Origin: JAFGRU01 sp016934985
GTDB lineage: Bacteria > Desulfobacterota > Desulfuromonadia > Desulfuromonadales > JAAYDE01
NCBI GenBank assembly: GCA_963665045.2
Contig: CAXXJQ010000003.1
Span: 558,001-622,000 of the forward strand
Length of the DNA stretch: 64,000 bases
Reading direction: 5' to 3'
Below are positions 27,801-35,941 of this stretch, piece by piece. A model generated the notes under the pieces. It was not told where the DNA came from and ran no database searches. It saw only the letters and a program-made list of their open reading frames with translations. Made by a program: the position numbers and the translations under genes. The stretch's first letter is position 1; each line of letters starts with the position of its first letter.

Positions 27801-28299
27801 CCCGGCGGTGTTCGAGGAATTTGATCAGCACCGGCAGGAATACGGAGACACTTCGGTTTTGCCCACACCGGTGTTTTTCTATGGTCTCGACCTGATGGAT
27901 GAAACCTCCATTGAGCTGGAACCGGGGAAAACCATCATTGTCAAACTCAATGCTGTCGGTCATGTTCATGAGGACGGCAACCGGATTATCTACTTTGAGT
28001 TGAATGGTGAGCCGCGCCAGATCTCGGTCAAGGACCTTTCTGTCAAGTCGATAGTTGCCGAGCACCGCAAGGTCGATGCCAACGATCCCAAGCAGATCGG
28101 CGTTGCCATGCCGGGGAAGGTCTGTAAGATATTTGTCGATGTCGGCGACAAGGTCAAGGCGGGAGATGTCCTTCTCTCGACTGAGGCCATGAAAATGGAG
28201 ACCAATATCAAAACCAGTATTGACGGAGTTGTCGGAGAAGTGCTTTTCAAAGAGGGAGTGCAGCTCCAGCAAGGTGATTTGGTCGTTATTCTTGAGTAG
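24853..28299 (+). CDS. pyc: Pyruvate carboxylase (single-chain)
   Basis: ATP-dependent carboxylation of pyruvate to oxaloacetate, an anaplerotic reaction. It has 1148 residues, normal for the single-chain enzyme. The biotin carboxylase domain (about 1-460) has the glycine-rich ATP loop AAAGGGGRGMR, and IETNPRIQVEHTVTE. The carboxyltransferase domain (about 530-1000) has the metal/active-site region DTTMRDAHQSLLATR and LHTHDTS. A C-terminal biotinyl domain carries K1114 in EAMKMET. AGGAGG precedes the ATG. It is probably monocistronic, with its own promoter, leader hairpin and terminator. It supplies oxaloacetate to the cycle that also uses frdCAB. Confidence 0.98.
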   Translation: MGIRKFNKIMAANRGEIAIRIFRACAELGINTVAIYAEEDKLSLHRYKADEAYQVGKGKGPIAAYLAYEDIIDLALKKGVDAIHPGYGFLSENPDFAEACEKAGIVFIGPNARIQRQLGDKVAARKVAIKAGVPVVPGTEEPINTEEEAILFARKCGYPIIVKAAAGGGGRGMRVANNQKELLEGLKSASSEAKAAFGNAAVFLEKYIDGPKHVEVQIMGDQYGNVVHFFERDCSVQRRHQKVIEIAPAFYLSEEKRQALCNDALKIANHVGYINAGTVEFLLDKDQQFYFIETNPRIQVEHTVTEIITGRDLVQTQIRVAEGYKLSDPEIGIKNQSDIQMRGNAIQCRVSTEDPENNFAPDFGTLKAYRSASGPGVRLDAGNAYVGSIITPYYDSLLVKISTYGLTFREAARHMGRSLLEFRVRGVKTNIGFLENVVEHPTFLAGECDTSYLDNHPELFEIPVKRDRATRLLRFIGHTIVNGYPGIKKPLHFRDLRLAEVPEFHHDEQPPQGTRSILLEKGPKGLTDWILAQKRLLIADTTMRDAHQSLLATRIRTHDLLQIADATARLGGDMYSFECWGGATFDVAMRFVKEDPWERLDALRKKIPNVLFQMLIRGSNAVGYANYPDNVIEDFVQKAAESGMDIFRVFDPLNWTKGQAVAMEAILKSGAVCEASMCYTGDILDPKRDKFTLKYYVELGKELERMGAHILNIKDMAGVLKPFAAQKLITALKEEIGIPISLHTHDTSSNGLATLMLASKAGVDTVDAALSSVSGLTSQPNLNALLAALENTERDPGLSREKLQKLANYWETVRTYYAPFESELRSGTAQVYEHEIPGGQYSNYKPQVEGMGLGDRWEECKKMYRKVNDMFGDMIKVTPVSKIIGDMAIFMVQNNYQPEDIYERGHEMDLPQGVVDLFKGMIGQPYGGLPEKLQKIILKGEKPITHRPGELLEPVNFAAKKAEIEKKLGHELSDRELSSWLIYPAVFEEFDQHRQEYGDTSVLPTPVFFYGLDLMDETSIELEPGKTIIVKLNAVGHVHEDGNRIIYFELNGEPRQISVKDLSVKSIVAEHRKVDANDPKQIGVAMPGKVCKIFVDVGDKVKAGDVLLSTEAMKMETNIKTSIDGVVGEVLFKEGVQLQQGDLVVILE

Positions 28300-28311
28300 A
28301 TGATAAACCCT

Positions 28312-28344
28312 AAAAAACCGGGCCTTCCAAGGTCCGGTTTTTTT
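28312..28344 (+). terminator. Terminator after pyc
   Basis: AAAAAACCGGGCC pairs with GGTCCGGTTTTTTT, followed by more T. It is a textbook Rho-independent terminator. Confidence 0.85.
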
Positions 28345-28479
28345 CTTTAAGTATGCAAGTAGCTATTGGGGGTGCGGGTAGCTGGTGGTCTTTTCCAGCC
28401 TGTTTTAAAGGTTGCCCAGGCCTTTTGGGCTGGCCCGAATTTATTGGGCGCAAGGGTTACTTCAAGCAAAGGATGAACG

Positions 28480-28941
28480 GTGTCCAAGTTGTTGGTTTCT
28501 GAGGATATCCCGAAAGAAGCGGGAGCTCATCAGTTTGAAATGGAGAGCTGGATCGATACCGCCCCTTTTGAACGGCTTCTCAATATGGATATTCGCGAGG
28601 CATCTGAGGGGCGTGCCTTTCTCGTAATGCCGTTTACCGTCAAGCTGTCCCAGGGTGGAGGTTTGCTTCATGGCGGGGCTTTGACGGCCCTGGCCGATAC
28701 TGCCGTGGCTATGGCCATTAAATCCCTGTTGCCTGAAGGAACAGCTTTTGCGACAGCCGAACTCAAGGTTCGCTTTCTCGCTCCGGTCAAGGAGGGGCAA
28801 GTACGAGCCCGAGCCCTTGTGGAAGGACCCCAGGGAAGAACCCTGGTTGGCAGGGCTGTCGTTTGCGATGAAAAAGATTTCCCGGTGGCCGAATTCGAGG
28901 CCACCTTTCGCATCGCCCGGGGGCAGGGTTTCTCCGATTGA
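28480..28941 (+). CDS. Hotdog-fold thioesterase, PaaI/YbgC-like
   Basis: 153 residues from a GTG preceded by AAAGGA. It is a single hotdog domain with the conserved LLHGGALTALADTA helix region of PaaI-type acyl-CoA thioesterases, followed by the strands ATAELKVRFLAPV and GRTLVGRAVV. It is expected to hydrolyse a cytoplasmic acyl- or aryl-CoA thioester; the substrate is unknown. It may share a transcript with the ydbH-type gene about 130 bp downstream, but no clear link is seen. Confidence 0.85.
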   Translation: MSKLLVSEDIPKEAGAHQFEMESWIDTAPFERLLNMDIREASEGRAFLVMPFTVKLSQGGGLLHGGALTALADTAVAMAIKSLLPEGTAFATAELKVRFLAPVKEGQVRARALVEGPQGRTLVGRAVVCDEKDFPVAEFEATFRIARGQGFSD

Positions 28942-29073
28942 TGTTCCTTTGCTCCGGGCGGAAATCTTCCGTTGTTTTTTATCTCCTATTGATTTGAGCT
29001 GTTCAATAGGCAGCAGCACGGCTTTTTGGGTTTGATTCGGCCATTGGCTATCCTCACACCACAGGGAAGGGTT

Positions 29074-31788
29074 ATGCGGCGTGTTGCCCTTTATCTTCTT
29101 TTGCTTATTTCCATTCTCTGGTTTCTCCAGGGGTGGCTTCTTCCCTTTTACCTTGAAAATCATCTTCTTCCTCAGCTGGCTGGGCGCGCAGGTTTTTCCC
29201 GGATTTCCTGCCAGGTCCGCCATGTCGGTTTTTCCGGTCTTGAGCTGGGACCCGTGGAATTGGAAAAAGAAAATGAACTGGCTCTAAGTGTAGCTGCCGT
29301 TTTTGTATCTTATTCCCCTTTGGGGCTGGCAAAAAAGCATTTGGGAAAAATCCATATCAGCGGTTTAAGCATTCCCCTTAAACGCAAAGGGGAGATGGTT
29401 ACCTTTGGTGCTGTCCCCCTTATTTCGGAAAAAGATGGGGCAGGGCAAAATGAAAAAGAACCGCAAAGCGGTGCGTTTCAACTCCCGGCAACATTTTCTG
29501 CTGTAACCATTGACAGCTCCGAGATCATATACCAGGAAAGTGATCTGACCGTTCTTGTCCCGTTTCAGTTGGAAATGACATCTTCCGGGAAAAACGGGGC
29601 GCTCAACATCGGTGCTGAATTTCGCTTGGGAGAGGGCATCCTTGATTTGGATGGGAAGGTGGATTTGCTCCAGCGGAATATTCATGGGGGCGTTGTGGTG
29701 AAAGGTTTTCCTCTGTTACAGGGTGCCAAGTGGGGAGGAATCCCGACCATGGGAGTTTCGGACGGAAGCCTCGATGCGCAGGCTGATTTCGAGGTCAATT
29801 TTACTCCATTCAACCTGATAAATGCATCGGGGGAATTGAGCTTCCGCAACCTGAAATGGCAAAACGAAGGGTTTGCCTTGTCTCAGAGGGAGCCTGTGAC
29901 TGTTTATGGCGAGTGGCAAAGCGAAAGAAAAATCGCAATCCGTATGTCTCCCCTGCTTTTTGACGGCAGTGCCACAGGTGCTTTGAGCATGAATTCTTTA
30001 ACCGTCGATTTGGTGCCATCTGCGTCTCTTTTTGAGGGGAACTGGTCACTGGGTTTGACTCAGCTTTCTTTGACGGGAAATCCGTTAAGACTGGAGAAGG
30101 AACTGAATTTCGAGGGCCGGTTGAGTGGCGCTGGCCGACCGGAAAGAGGCTGGGGAGTAGAAATCAAGGGGCAAAAAATGTCCGCTGGTGGAGACGTAAA
30201 AACAGCGGATGTGGCTGTGGCAAAGGAGCAGGCTCTTATCTGGTTGGGAAACGACCGTTTTACCTGCAGTGGTAAGGGGGGGAAAATTCAGACCCATTTT
30301 GACTGTGACCTGAGACTGGAAAAACTCCAGGCAACTTTCTTACAGGGACAGATGCAGATAGATGACTTTCTTGCCCGCGCATCTGTGAATCTGACCAAAG
30401 AGGAAAGCCCCGGCAAGCTGCAAAGTCGTGTTGAGTTGCGGGCAAAAGGTATAAAGGTTACCGGAGATAATTATCAGGCGTTGGTACCCGGTCTTGAAGC
30501 CACTGGCGAATATGCCGACTCGGTTAATCCGGCCGGCTCCTGGAAGGGGGATATCCGTACCGAGGGGGCGCGTCTGGTTAATTCGGACCAGGGTTTTCGC
30601 GCAGAAAAAATTTCTTTTCTTTTGCCCTGGCGCTTCCCAGCATCCGGGCAGGAAAAATCGGGTCAGCTGCGGGTCGGAAGGATCTTGCACAAGGGCCGGA
30701 AGCTGGGCTCGGTCCAGGCTGAGCTAAGCCTGCAAAAAAGCGGTTGGGTCTGGAACGGACGATGGCGGGACATCCTTCAGCCGGCTACGGTTCTTCACTT
30801 CAGCGGCCAGGCGGATAAGGACTTTTCTCAGACCAGCTTGAAATACAGCCTCGACCGCTCCTCCTTTGATCTGGGGAGGACTTTGGGGGGATATGTCTCT
30901 CAATTGGCCGGACTTGAGGCCAAAGGTGACCTTCATCTGGCTGGTGAAATCAGCTGGGCGAATCAACGGCTTTCAAGTCCGACCCGTTTTTCACTCCAGA
31001 ACCTTGATTGTCTGGATCAGGAAAGGCAACTTCGGTGCCAGGGCCTGGCTCTCAATCTGGAGTTCATCGACCTGTTCACTCTTTACCCTGCCGGAAGGCC
31101 TTATTTGACATTTGAAAAATTATCTCTGGCCGATGTCATTTTGGAAAACGGCCGGGTCAACTTTCTTGTCGGGCGCGATCTTGAACTGCTGGTGGAAAAA
31201 CTGGCTTTCAACTGGTGCGGGGGCCGGGTTTTCAGTGAATCCTTTCGTGTTCGCCCCGGGGTGGAAAGCCTCGACATTGCCCTTTATTGTGACCGGGTCA
31301 ATCTGGTTCAGGTTATGGAGCAACTTGGCGCAGCGCGGGCCGAGGGGACCGGCTCCCTTAACGGGCGCATACCAATCCATTATGAAAATGGCCAATTTTC
31401 AGTGATGGATGGGTTTCTCTTTTCAACACCCGGAGAAGGGGGAACTCTGCATGTCAGCGGCATGGAAAATCTTACCGCCGGGCTGCCTGGGGATGACCGT
31501 ACTTTCGGACAGCTCAAACTGGCCGAAGAGGCTTTGAAAGATTATGAATACAAATGGGCAAGGCTGGCCGTCAACTCTGAGGATGATGACCTCCTGGTCA
31601 AGGTTCAGATGGATGGTCACCCGAGCAACCCTCTGCCTTTTGTTTACCGGAAAGAGTTCGGTGGTTTTGTTCGTGCGGAGGCTGATTTTCCGGGCACTAA
31701 ATTTGAAGGAATTCGTCTTGATTTGAATTTTCGTATTCCGTTGAATAAATTGTTGGAATATAAAAACCTTTTTAAACTCATGAACTGA
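29074..31788 (+). CDS. ydbH: YdbH-like AsmA-superfamily intermembrane lipid transport protein
   Basis: About 904 residues from the ATG at 29074 (AGGGAAGGG upstream); a TTG at 29026 would add 16 residues before the hydrophobic segment. One N-terminal membrane helix (RRVALYLLLLISILWFL) is followed by a long periplasmic beta-rich region of alternating polar and hydrophobic residues. This ends in the YdbH-type C-terminus, with VNLVQVMEQLGAARAEGTGSL, NGRIPI and, later, EYKNLFKLMN. In E. coli YdbH belongs with TamB and YhdP to the bridge-like proteins that carry phospholipid to the outer membrane. The two genes after it encode its known partners, which strongly supports this reading. Confidence 0.85.
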   Translation: MRRVALYLLLLISILWFLQGWLLPFYLENHLLPQLAGRAGFSRISCQVRHVGFSGLELGPVELEKENELALSVAAVFVSYSPLGLAKKHLGKIHISGLSIPLKRKGEMVTFGAVPLISEKDGAGQNEKEPQSGAFQLPATFSAVTIDSSEIIYQESDLTVLVPFQLEMTSSGKNGALNIGAEFRLGEGILDLDGKVDLLQRNIHGGVVVKGFPLLQGAKWGGIPTMGVSDGSLDAQADFEVNFTPFNLINASGELSFRNLKWQNEGFALSQREPVTVYGEWQSERKIAIRMSPLLFDGSATGALSMNSLTVDLVPSASLFEGNWSLGLTQLSLTGNPLRLEKELNFEGRLSGAGRPERGWGVEIKGQKMSAGGDVKTADVAVAKEQALIWLGNDRFTCSGKGGKIQTHFDCDLRLEKLQATFLQGQMQIDDFLARASVNLTKEESPGKLQSRVELRAKGIKVTGDNYQALVPGLEATGEYADSVNPAGSWKGDIRTEGARLVNSDQGFRAEKISFLLPWRFPASGQEKSGQLRVGRILHKGRKLGSVQAELSLQKSGWVWNGRWRDILQPATVLHFSGQADKDFSQTSLKYSLDRSSFDLGRTLGGYVSQLAGLEAKGDLHLAGEISWANQRLSSPTRFSLQNLDCLDQERQLRCQGLALNLEFIDLFTLYPAGRPYLTFEKLSLADVILENGRVNFLVGRDLELLVEKLAFNWCGGRVFSESFRVRPGVESLDIALYCDRVNLVQVMEQLGAARAEGTGSLNGRIPIHYENGQFSVMDGFLFSTPGEGGTLHVSGMENLTAGLPGDDRTFGQLKLAEEALKDYEYKWARLAVNSEDDDLLVKVQMDGHPSNPLPFVYRKEFGGFVRAEADFPGTKFEGIRLDLNFRIPLNKLLEYKNLFKLMN

Positions 31789-31799
31789 TGAGAGGGGAA

Positions 31800-32018
31800 A
31801 TGGGAAAAACAATTATTGTAGGATTGATGCCGCTGCTTTTGCTGGCTGCTTGCAGCACTCATCACGAAGTGCAAATGGCGCCGGTGGAGGTGAAGCCGAT
31901 TCACATCACCATTGACGTGAATGTCCGGGTTCAGAAAGACCTCGACAACTTTTTCGGCGATATTGATGAGGCGGCACAAGATCTTCAGGCCACTGACACG
32001 GGAGGGAGTGAACAATGA
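31800..32018 (+). CDS. ynbE: YnbE-like outer-membrane lipoprotein
   Basis: 72 residues from the ATG at 31800; an in-frame ATG at 31788 overlaps the preceding stop but has no ribosome site. The signal peptide ends in the lipobox LLAAC with the acylated Cys about residue 18. The mature part holds the YnbE pattern HITIDVNVRVQKDLDNFF. In E. coli YnbE stacks its strand on the C-terminus of YdbH to complete the lipid bridge to the outer membrane. The gene sits immediately after ydbH and overlaps ydbL by four bases. Confidence 0.85.
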   Translation: MGKTIIVGLMPLLLLAACSTHHEVQMAPVEVKPIHITIDVNVRVQKDLDNFFGDIDEAAQDLQATDTGGSEQ

Positions 32019-32389
32019 GACGCAAGATTTTTTCGACAGCCGTAACGGTCATTGTAATGAGTACTTTTCTGCTGGGTTTTTCAGCAGTGGCCGGGGAAAT
32101 CAAGGCGCGCATGAAGGAGCGGCTTCCCGTTATTACAGAGCTTAAAAGCCAAGGCCTGGTGGGTGAAGACAATCAGGGGCTTTTACGCTATTTAAAAGCA
32201 AAAAAACCACACAAGGAAGTCGTTGATGCCGAAAACCGCGATCGTCTGACGGTTTATAAAATCATTGCCGAAAGGCAGAAGACCAGCCCCGAACTGGTGG
32301 GGCGTCAGCGTGCTGCCCAGATTGCCAGTCATGCACATTCCGGAAACTGGGTCCAAGACCCCGGGGGGAAGTGGCGGCAGGTACGCTGA
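32015..32389 (+). CDS. ydbL: YdbL-like periplasmic protein (DUF1318)
   Basis: 124 residues. A signal peptide probably ends near SAVAG at about residue 27. The mature protein has the DUF1318 features: KARMKERLPVI, the VGEDNQGLL motif, and a C-terminal NWVQDPGGKWR. E. coli YdbL helps control YdbH-YnbE assembly, and the overlapping gene order is conserved here. Its stop is followed by a strong terminator, so ydbH-ynbE-ydbL forms one unit. Confidence 0.88.
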   Translation: MRRKIFSTAVTVIVMSTFLLGFSAVAGEIKARMKERLPVITELKSQGLVGEDNQGLLRYLKAKKPHKEVVDAENRDRLTVYKIIAERQKTSPELVGRQRAAQIASHAHSGNWVQDPGGKWRQVR

Positions 32390-32408
32390 AAGCAGCCTTT
32401 TGAAAAAA

Positions 32409-32445
32409 AACAGGCCCTGAGAACTGCTTTCAGGGCCTGTTTCCT
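32409..32445. terminator. Bidirectional terminator between ydbL and cynS
   Basis: AACAGGCCCTGA (32409-32420) pairs with TCAGGGCCTGTT (32430-32441), with an A-run before and T after. It serves both converging genes. Confidence 0.85.
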
Positions 32446-32468
32446 GTTCTGACTATATTTGTGCGGGA

Positions 32469-32909
32469 TTACCAGACCTTGTAGGGCAGGAATTTTCCGC
32501 ACATGGTTACCTTAACACGGTCCCCTTTGGGATCTTCAACTTTTTCAATATCCATGGTGTAGTCAATGGCGCTCATGATGCCATCGCCGAATTTTTCATG
32601 AATGATAGCTTTGATGGGATATCCGTAAACCTGCATAATCTCATAAAAGCGGTAAATCAGGGGATCCGTAGGCACAACCGGCCCCAGGCCTTTATCCGGG
32701 AAATCAACCATGAATTTTTGGAAGTCCTCATCCAGACCCAGTTCTGAGGCGATTTTTTCTGCAACGTCTTCCGCAGCTTTGGCTTGGCCGTAGAACAGGG
32801 CTGCTACGTAAACTTCGCTGAGACCGACCTTCTTGGCGAGATCTTGAAAAGTCAGGCCTGCATCTTCTTTGGCTGCTAACATAACTTCGGTGAACTCAGA
32901 AATTTCCAT
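32469..32909 (-). CDS. cynS: Cyanate hydratase (cyanase)
   Basis: Converts cyanate and bicarbonate to ammonia and carbon dioxide by way of carbamate. 146 residues, slightly shorter than the 156 of E. coli. It has an N-terminal helical, HTH-like domain (residues 1-75) and a C-terminal catalytic domain. The three catalytic residues are visible as R87 and E90 in YRFYEIMQ and S113 in GIMSAIDY. GAGGAGG precedes the ATG. The usual partners cynT (carbonic anhydrase) and cynX are not adjacent, so it stands alone, for detoxification or nitrogen supply. Confidence 0.96.
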   Translation of the reverse strand: MEISEFTEVMLAAKEDAGLTFQDLAKKVGLSEVYVAALFYGQAKAAEDVAEKIASELGLDEDFQKFMVDFPDKGLGPVVPTDPLIYRFYEIMQVYGYPIKAIIHEKFGDGIMSAIDYTMDIEKVEDPKGDRVKVTMCGKFLPYKVW

Positions 32910-33047
32910 AATTCCTCCTCATCCCTTGTAGTTTGGTGTCTTACCATGCTCTCTTTTATGGGCGGCTATCATAATACAAATAATTGTGATTATAAAGAAA
33001 AAATGAAAATAACCACCAACCCCAACATGTAAATGCGTCCAGAAGCC

Positions 33048-34472
33048 TTAGAAACCTAAACCAAAAATCCTAGAGCAAAGCTTTTTAAGGGTAGGGGACT
33101 CCATCTTTTTCATCATCCAGGTTTCTGCCGCCCGTTTGGAGAGAAAGCCCATGGTCGGGAAGGAATGCTGCAGGAGCATAATATCGTGAAGGCGGATTTT
33201 TTTCTGGATAGCAAGGGCCCATTCATTGATCATTTCTCCTGAACCTTCACCGACGATTCCAACCCCATAAATTTTCCCGGCAGGACTTGCCAGTACCTTG
33301 ACATAGCCTATATCGACATTTTCCGCAATTGCGGCGCCATAATCCTCATAGTTGACTTTTATGGTTTCAAAACGGATATTGCGTTTTTTGAGTTGTTTTT
33401 CATTCAAGCCGACAAAGCTGACCTGAAGATCTGTAAATACCGTCCATGGCACCACAAATTTGCGAAAATCACGCTTGATCTTCCAAGGCAGCATGGTGTT
33501 CATAATGGCGATCATGCCTTGGTGCATGGCTGCGTGAGAGAGAAGAAAATAGCCATTGCAGTCGCCGACCGCAAAAATATTCCTTTGGCTGGTCTGCAGA
33601 TATTTATTGACTTCAATTGCGCCCCGGGAGGTGACTCGAACTCCGGCGTTTTCCAGTTTTAGAGCGGAGTAGTCGAGTTTGCGGCCGGCCGCCATCAATA
33701 GTTTAGTAGAAACCAGTTGCTCACCCCGGTCTGTATAGAGAATAATTTCATCACCTTTCTTCTCAATTTTTTCAATTTTGCGTCCGTTGAAAACCCGGAT
33801 CTGCTGTTTTTCAAAAACCTCCTCCAGAAGTTTTCCACCTTCCGGATCGCCGTGGGGGAGCAGGTACTCGTCCATGTGAACGATGGTGCATCTGGTTCCA
33901 AGGTTGGTAAATGCCTGAGCCATTTCGCAACCGATAGCACCGCCGCCGATAATTGTGAGTGACTCGGGGACATGGTCCAGTTCGAAAAGGTTTTCATTGG
34001 TCAGGAAATCCACTTCGTCAATGCCGGGGATGGGAAGGCGCATGGGCCGGGTCCCGGCTGCAATGAAGATGCGTCTGGCCGTCAGTTTCTCACCGCCCAC
34101 CTCTACGGTATGCCGGTCGACAAAGGAGGCCTCTCCCTGTCCGAGGCGCATTTCCACCTTTTTGAACATGCCCACGGTTTTATTTTTGTTAATGAATTGA
34201 ATATCCCGGCGAATTTTTCCGAAGATATCCTGCGGTTCGGGCGGACTCACCCTCGAGAGCTCCATAACCTCCAGTTTGGCAAATATCCCGCGAGCTTTTC
34301 CCATGCGCAGGAGAGCTTTGCTGGGGATGCAGCCTACATTCATGCATTCACCGCCGATGTTGTGTTTTTCAATGGCGCAGACCTTGAGCCCCATTTCAGA
34401 AGCCATGACGGAGACGGCCATTCCCGCAGGGCCCAGGCCGATAGTGATGATGTCGTAATCGTATTTGCCCAT
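33048..34472 (-). CDS. FAD-dependent disulfide oxidoreductase, dihydrolipoamide/mercuric reductase-like
   Basis: 474 residues from an ATG with GGAGGAG upstream. It has an FAD-binding GLGPAGMA, the redox disulfide C43-x4-C48 in GGECMNVGCIPSK, an NAD(P)-binding GGGAIGCEMA, a second FAD stretch IFAVGDCNG, and a C-terminal dimerisation domain. In dihydrolipoamide dehydrogenases a His before Pro-Thr and a Glu five residues on form the catalytic dyad. Here the aligned stretch is HSFPTMGF, with Phe at both places. True lipoamide dehydrogenase activity is therefore doubtful; a mercuric-reductase-like or other disulfide/quinone role is possible. No 2-oxoacid dehydrogenase or glycine-cleavage genes are adjacent. 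Confidence 0.88.
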   Translation of the reverse strand: MGKYDYDIITIGLGPAGMAVSVMASEMGLKVCAIEKHNIGGECMNVGCIPSKALLRMGKARGIFAKLEVMELSRVSPPEPQDIFGKIRRDIQFINKNKTVGMFKKVEMRLGQGEASFVDRHTVEVGGEKLTARRIFIAAGTRPMRLPIPGIDEVDFLTNENLFELDHVPESLTIIGGGAIGCEMAQAFTNLGTRCTIVHMDEYLLPHGDPEGGKLLEEVFEKQQIRVFNGRKIEKIEKKGDEIILYTDRGEQLVSTKLLMAAGRKLDYSALKLENAGVRVTSRGAIEVNKYLQTSQRNIFAVGDCNGYFLLSHAAMHQGMIAIMNTMLPWKIKRDFRKFVVPWTVFTDLQVSFVGLNEKQLKKRNIRFETIKVNYEDYGAAIAENVDIGYVKVLASPAGKIYGVGIVGEGSGEMINEWALAIQKKIRLHDIMLLQHSFPTMGFLSKRAAETWMMKKMESPTLKKLCSRIFGLGF

Positions 34473-34804
34473 AGTTCATACTCCTCCGGTGAAAAGTTCA
34501 AAAAACAATATATATGGAAGATTGAATTTTGTCTAGGTTTTTCCCTTTTAACTTGAAACCCAGAATTACTTTTTGGGGGGCAAGAGGGTTTTTGAGGTCA
34601 TTTGTTGAAATGATAACGGAATAGTGGTGTTATGCAATAAGGGGAAATTATTGGTTCCTGTCTCAGACATGGAGGCGTTGGTCCAACCCCCATTGGGAGG
34701 ATAAATCAAATTCTTAAAAGATTTAATTGTAGCGATGGAGAGGCCGAGAGAATTGGGTTTTGAGAAGTCTTTAGCAATAGAAAATGATCGGGTGATTGCT
34801 GATC
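34473..34804. other. Intergenic region between divergent oxidoreductase and aldolase genes
   Basis: About 330 bp, AT-rich. A 36-codon frame (near 34706-34812) reads like part of a protein (MERPRELGFEKSLAIEN) but has no ribosome site or recognisable family. I see no hairpin or repeat. Confidence 0.3.
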
Positions 34805-34813
34805 TGTTATAAT
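34805..34813 (+). promoter_or_regulatory. Extended -10 promoter of the class II aldolase gene
   Basis: TG-T-TATAAT is a perfect extended -10 with no good -35 at the usual spacing. It gives a leader of about 70 bases before the ATG at 34889. Confidence 0.5.
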
Positions 34814-34888
34814 CAGTTGCGGAATATTTACATTTTTAAAATAGTGGGAAAAATTTTTCAATTTTGAAGTGTTTCATCCAGGGAGTAA

Positions 34889-35554
34889 ATGCAAATGGAA
34901 AAACTGAGGGAAAGCGTTGTGGCTTTTGGCAAAAGATTAGTTTCATCAGGGCTGACGGTTGGGTCAGGTGGAAACCTTAGTGCCTTGAATGCGGAAAAAG
35001 GCGTCATTGCCATTACCCCCAGTGGCGTTGCTTATGAAGAACTTACGCCCTCTTCGATAGTCCTTGTAGATAGCCTTGGAAGGGTGGTGGATGGCAACCT
35101 CAAGCCCTCCAGTGAACTGGTTTTTCATCTTGCTCTTTATGAAAAATTCCCAGACATACGGGCGGTAGTCCATACCCATTCGGTTTATGCTACCACCTTT
35201 GCCTGTTTGCGCTGGGAAATTCCTGCCGTCCATTACCTCATCGGGTTCGCCGGGAAAAAGGTCCCTTTAGCGCCATATGCTACCTTTGGTTCGGAAGAAC
35301 TGGCTGCTAATATCGTCAATGCCATGGTCGGCTATCAGGCTGTTCTTCTTGCCAATCACGGTTTAGTAGTAATGGGGAAAAGCATGGAGCAGGCATTCAA
35401 TGTGGCTGAGGAGACGGAGTTTGTGGCGCGGGTTTATTATCAAAGCAAGTGTATTGGTGAACCGGTGGTTTTACCAAACCGGGAGATGGACAGGGTCCTT
35501 GAAAAATTTAAAAATTACGGCCAATCGACCCCAATGAGTGACGAAGCAACTTGA
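34889..35554 (+). CDS. Class II aldolase/adducin family protein (fuculose-phosphate aldolase-like)
   Basis: 221 residues. The zinc site is visible as H95 and H97 in VVHTHSVYATTF and H157 in LLANHGLV. The catalytic acid is E76 in SSELVFH, and GSGGNLSA provides the phosphate-binding glycines. This pattern fits L-fuculose-1-phosphate or L-ribulose-5-phosphate-type aldolases and epimerases, or methylthioribulose-phosphate dehydratase relatives. The exact sugar phosphate cannot be read. GGGAG precedes the ATG. There are no sugar-pathway neighbours. Confidence 0.88.
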   Translation: MQMEKLRESVVAFGKRLVSSGLTVGSGGNLSALNAEKGVIAITPSGVAYEELTPSSIVLVDSLGRVVDGNLKPSSELVFHLALYEKFPDIRAVVHTHSVYATTFACLRWEIPAVHYLIGFAGKKVPLAPYATFGSEELAANIVNAMVGYQAVLLANHGLVVMGKSMEQAFNVAEETEFVARVYYQSKCIGEPVVLPNREMDRVLEKFKNYGQSTPMSDEAT

Positions 35555-35581
35555 GATGCGGTTGATGAAGCTCCGGATTTT

Positions 35582-35854
35582 TCAAAAATACTGGCTGCCA
35601 TCGTAACGGAGATCCTTGAAGGCTTCCAAAGCCATAATTTTGGCTTTTTCTTCTTCCAGCCCCTTGTCAGTTTGACGCCTAAAATGATCGATAACAATCC
35701 AGGCAGTGTCCACCTGCCGCACAAGAAGCTGCTTGCGTCCTTCAAGGAGTTGGCCTTGTTAACGGGTATTAAGCCGAACGCAGCTGAGCATGAAGACTAA
35801 GATGATAACACCTGTGACAATGAATATCTGCTGGTCGATTTTTAGGTTTTTCAT
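35582..35854 (-). pseudogene. Decayed chemoreceptor gene: membrane helix and start of a Cache domain
   Basis: Reading leftward from an ATG at 35854, the first 31 codons give a receptor-like N-terminus (MKNLKIDQQIFIVTGVIIL) with one membrane helix. An in-frame TAA follows at 35761-35759. The same frame then continues as a Cache_2-type sensor start: RKQLLVRQVDTAWIVIDHF, then EEEKAKIMALEAF and LRYDGSQYF. It meets TGA at 35584-35582, exactly where the family has Trp. The rest of the sensor, the HAMP domain and the signalling domain are gone. It lies next to an intact receptor gene in the same orientation. Confidence 0.75.
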
Positions 35855-35941
35855 TTCAATAACTTCCGAAACGGAATATTTAAAGGACAATAATTGAGAT
35901 TTAAATATTGAGTATTGGAGATTATTTAAGATAAATAATAA

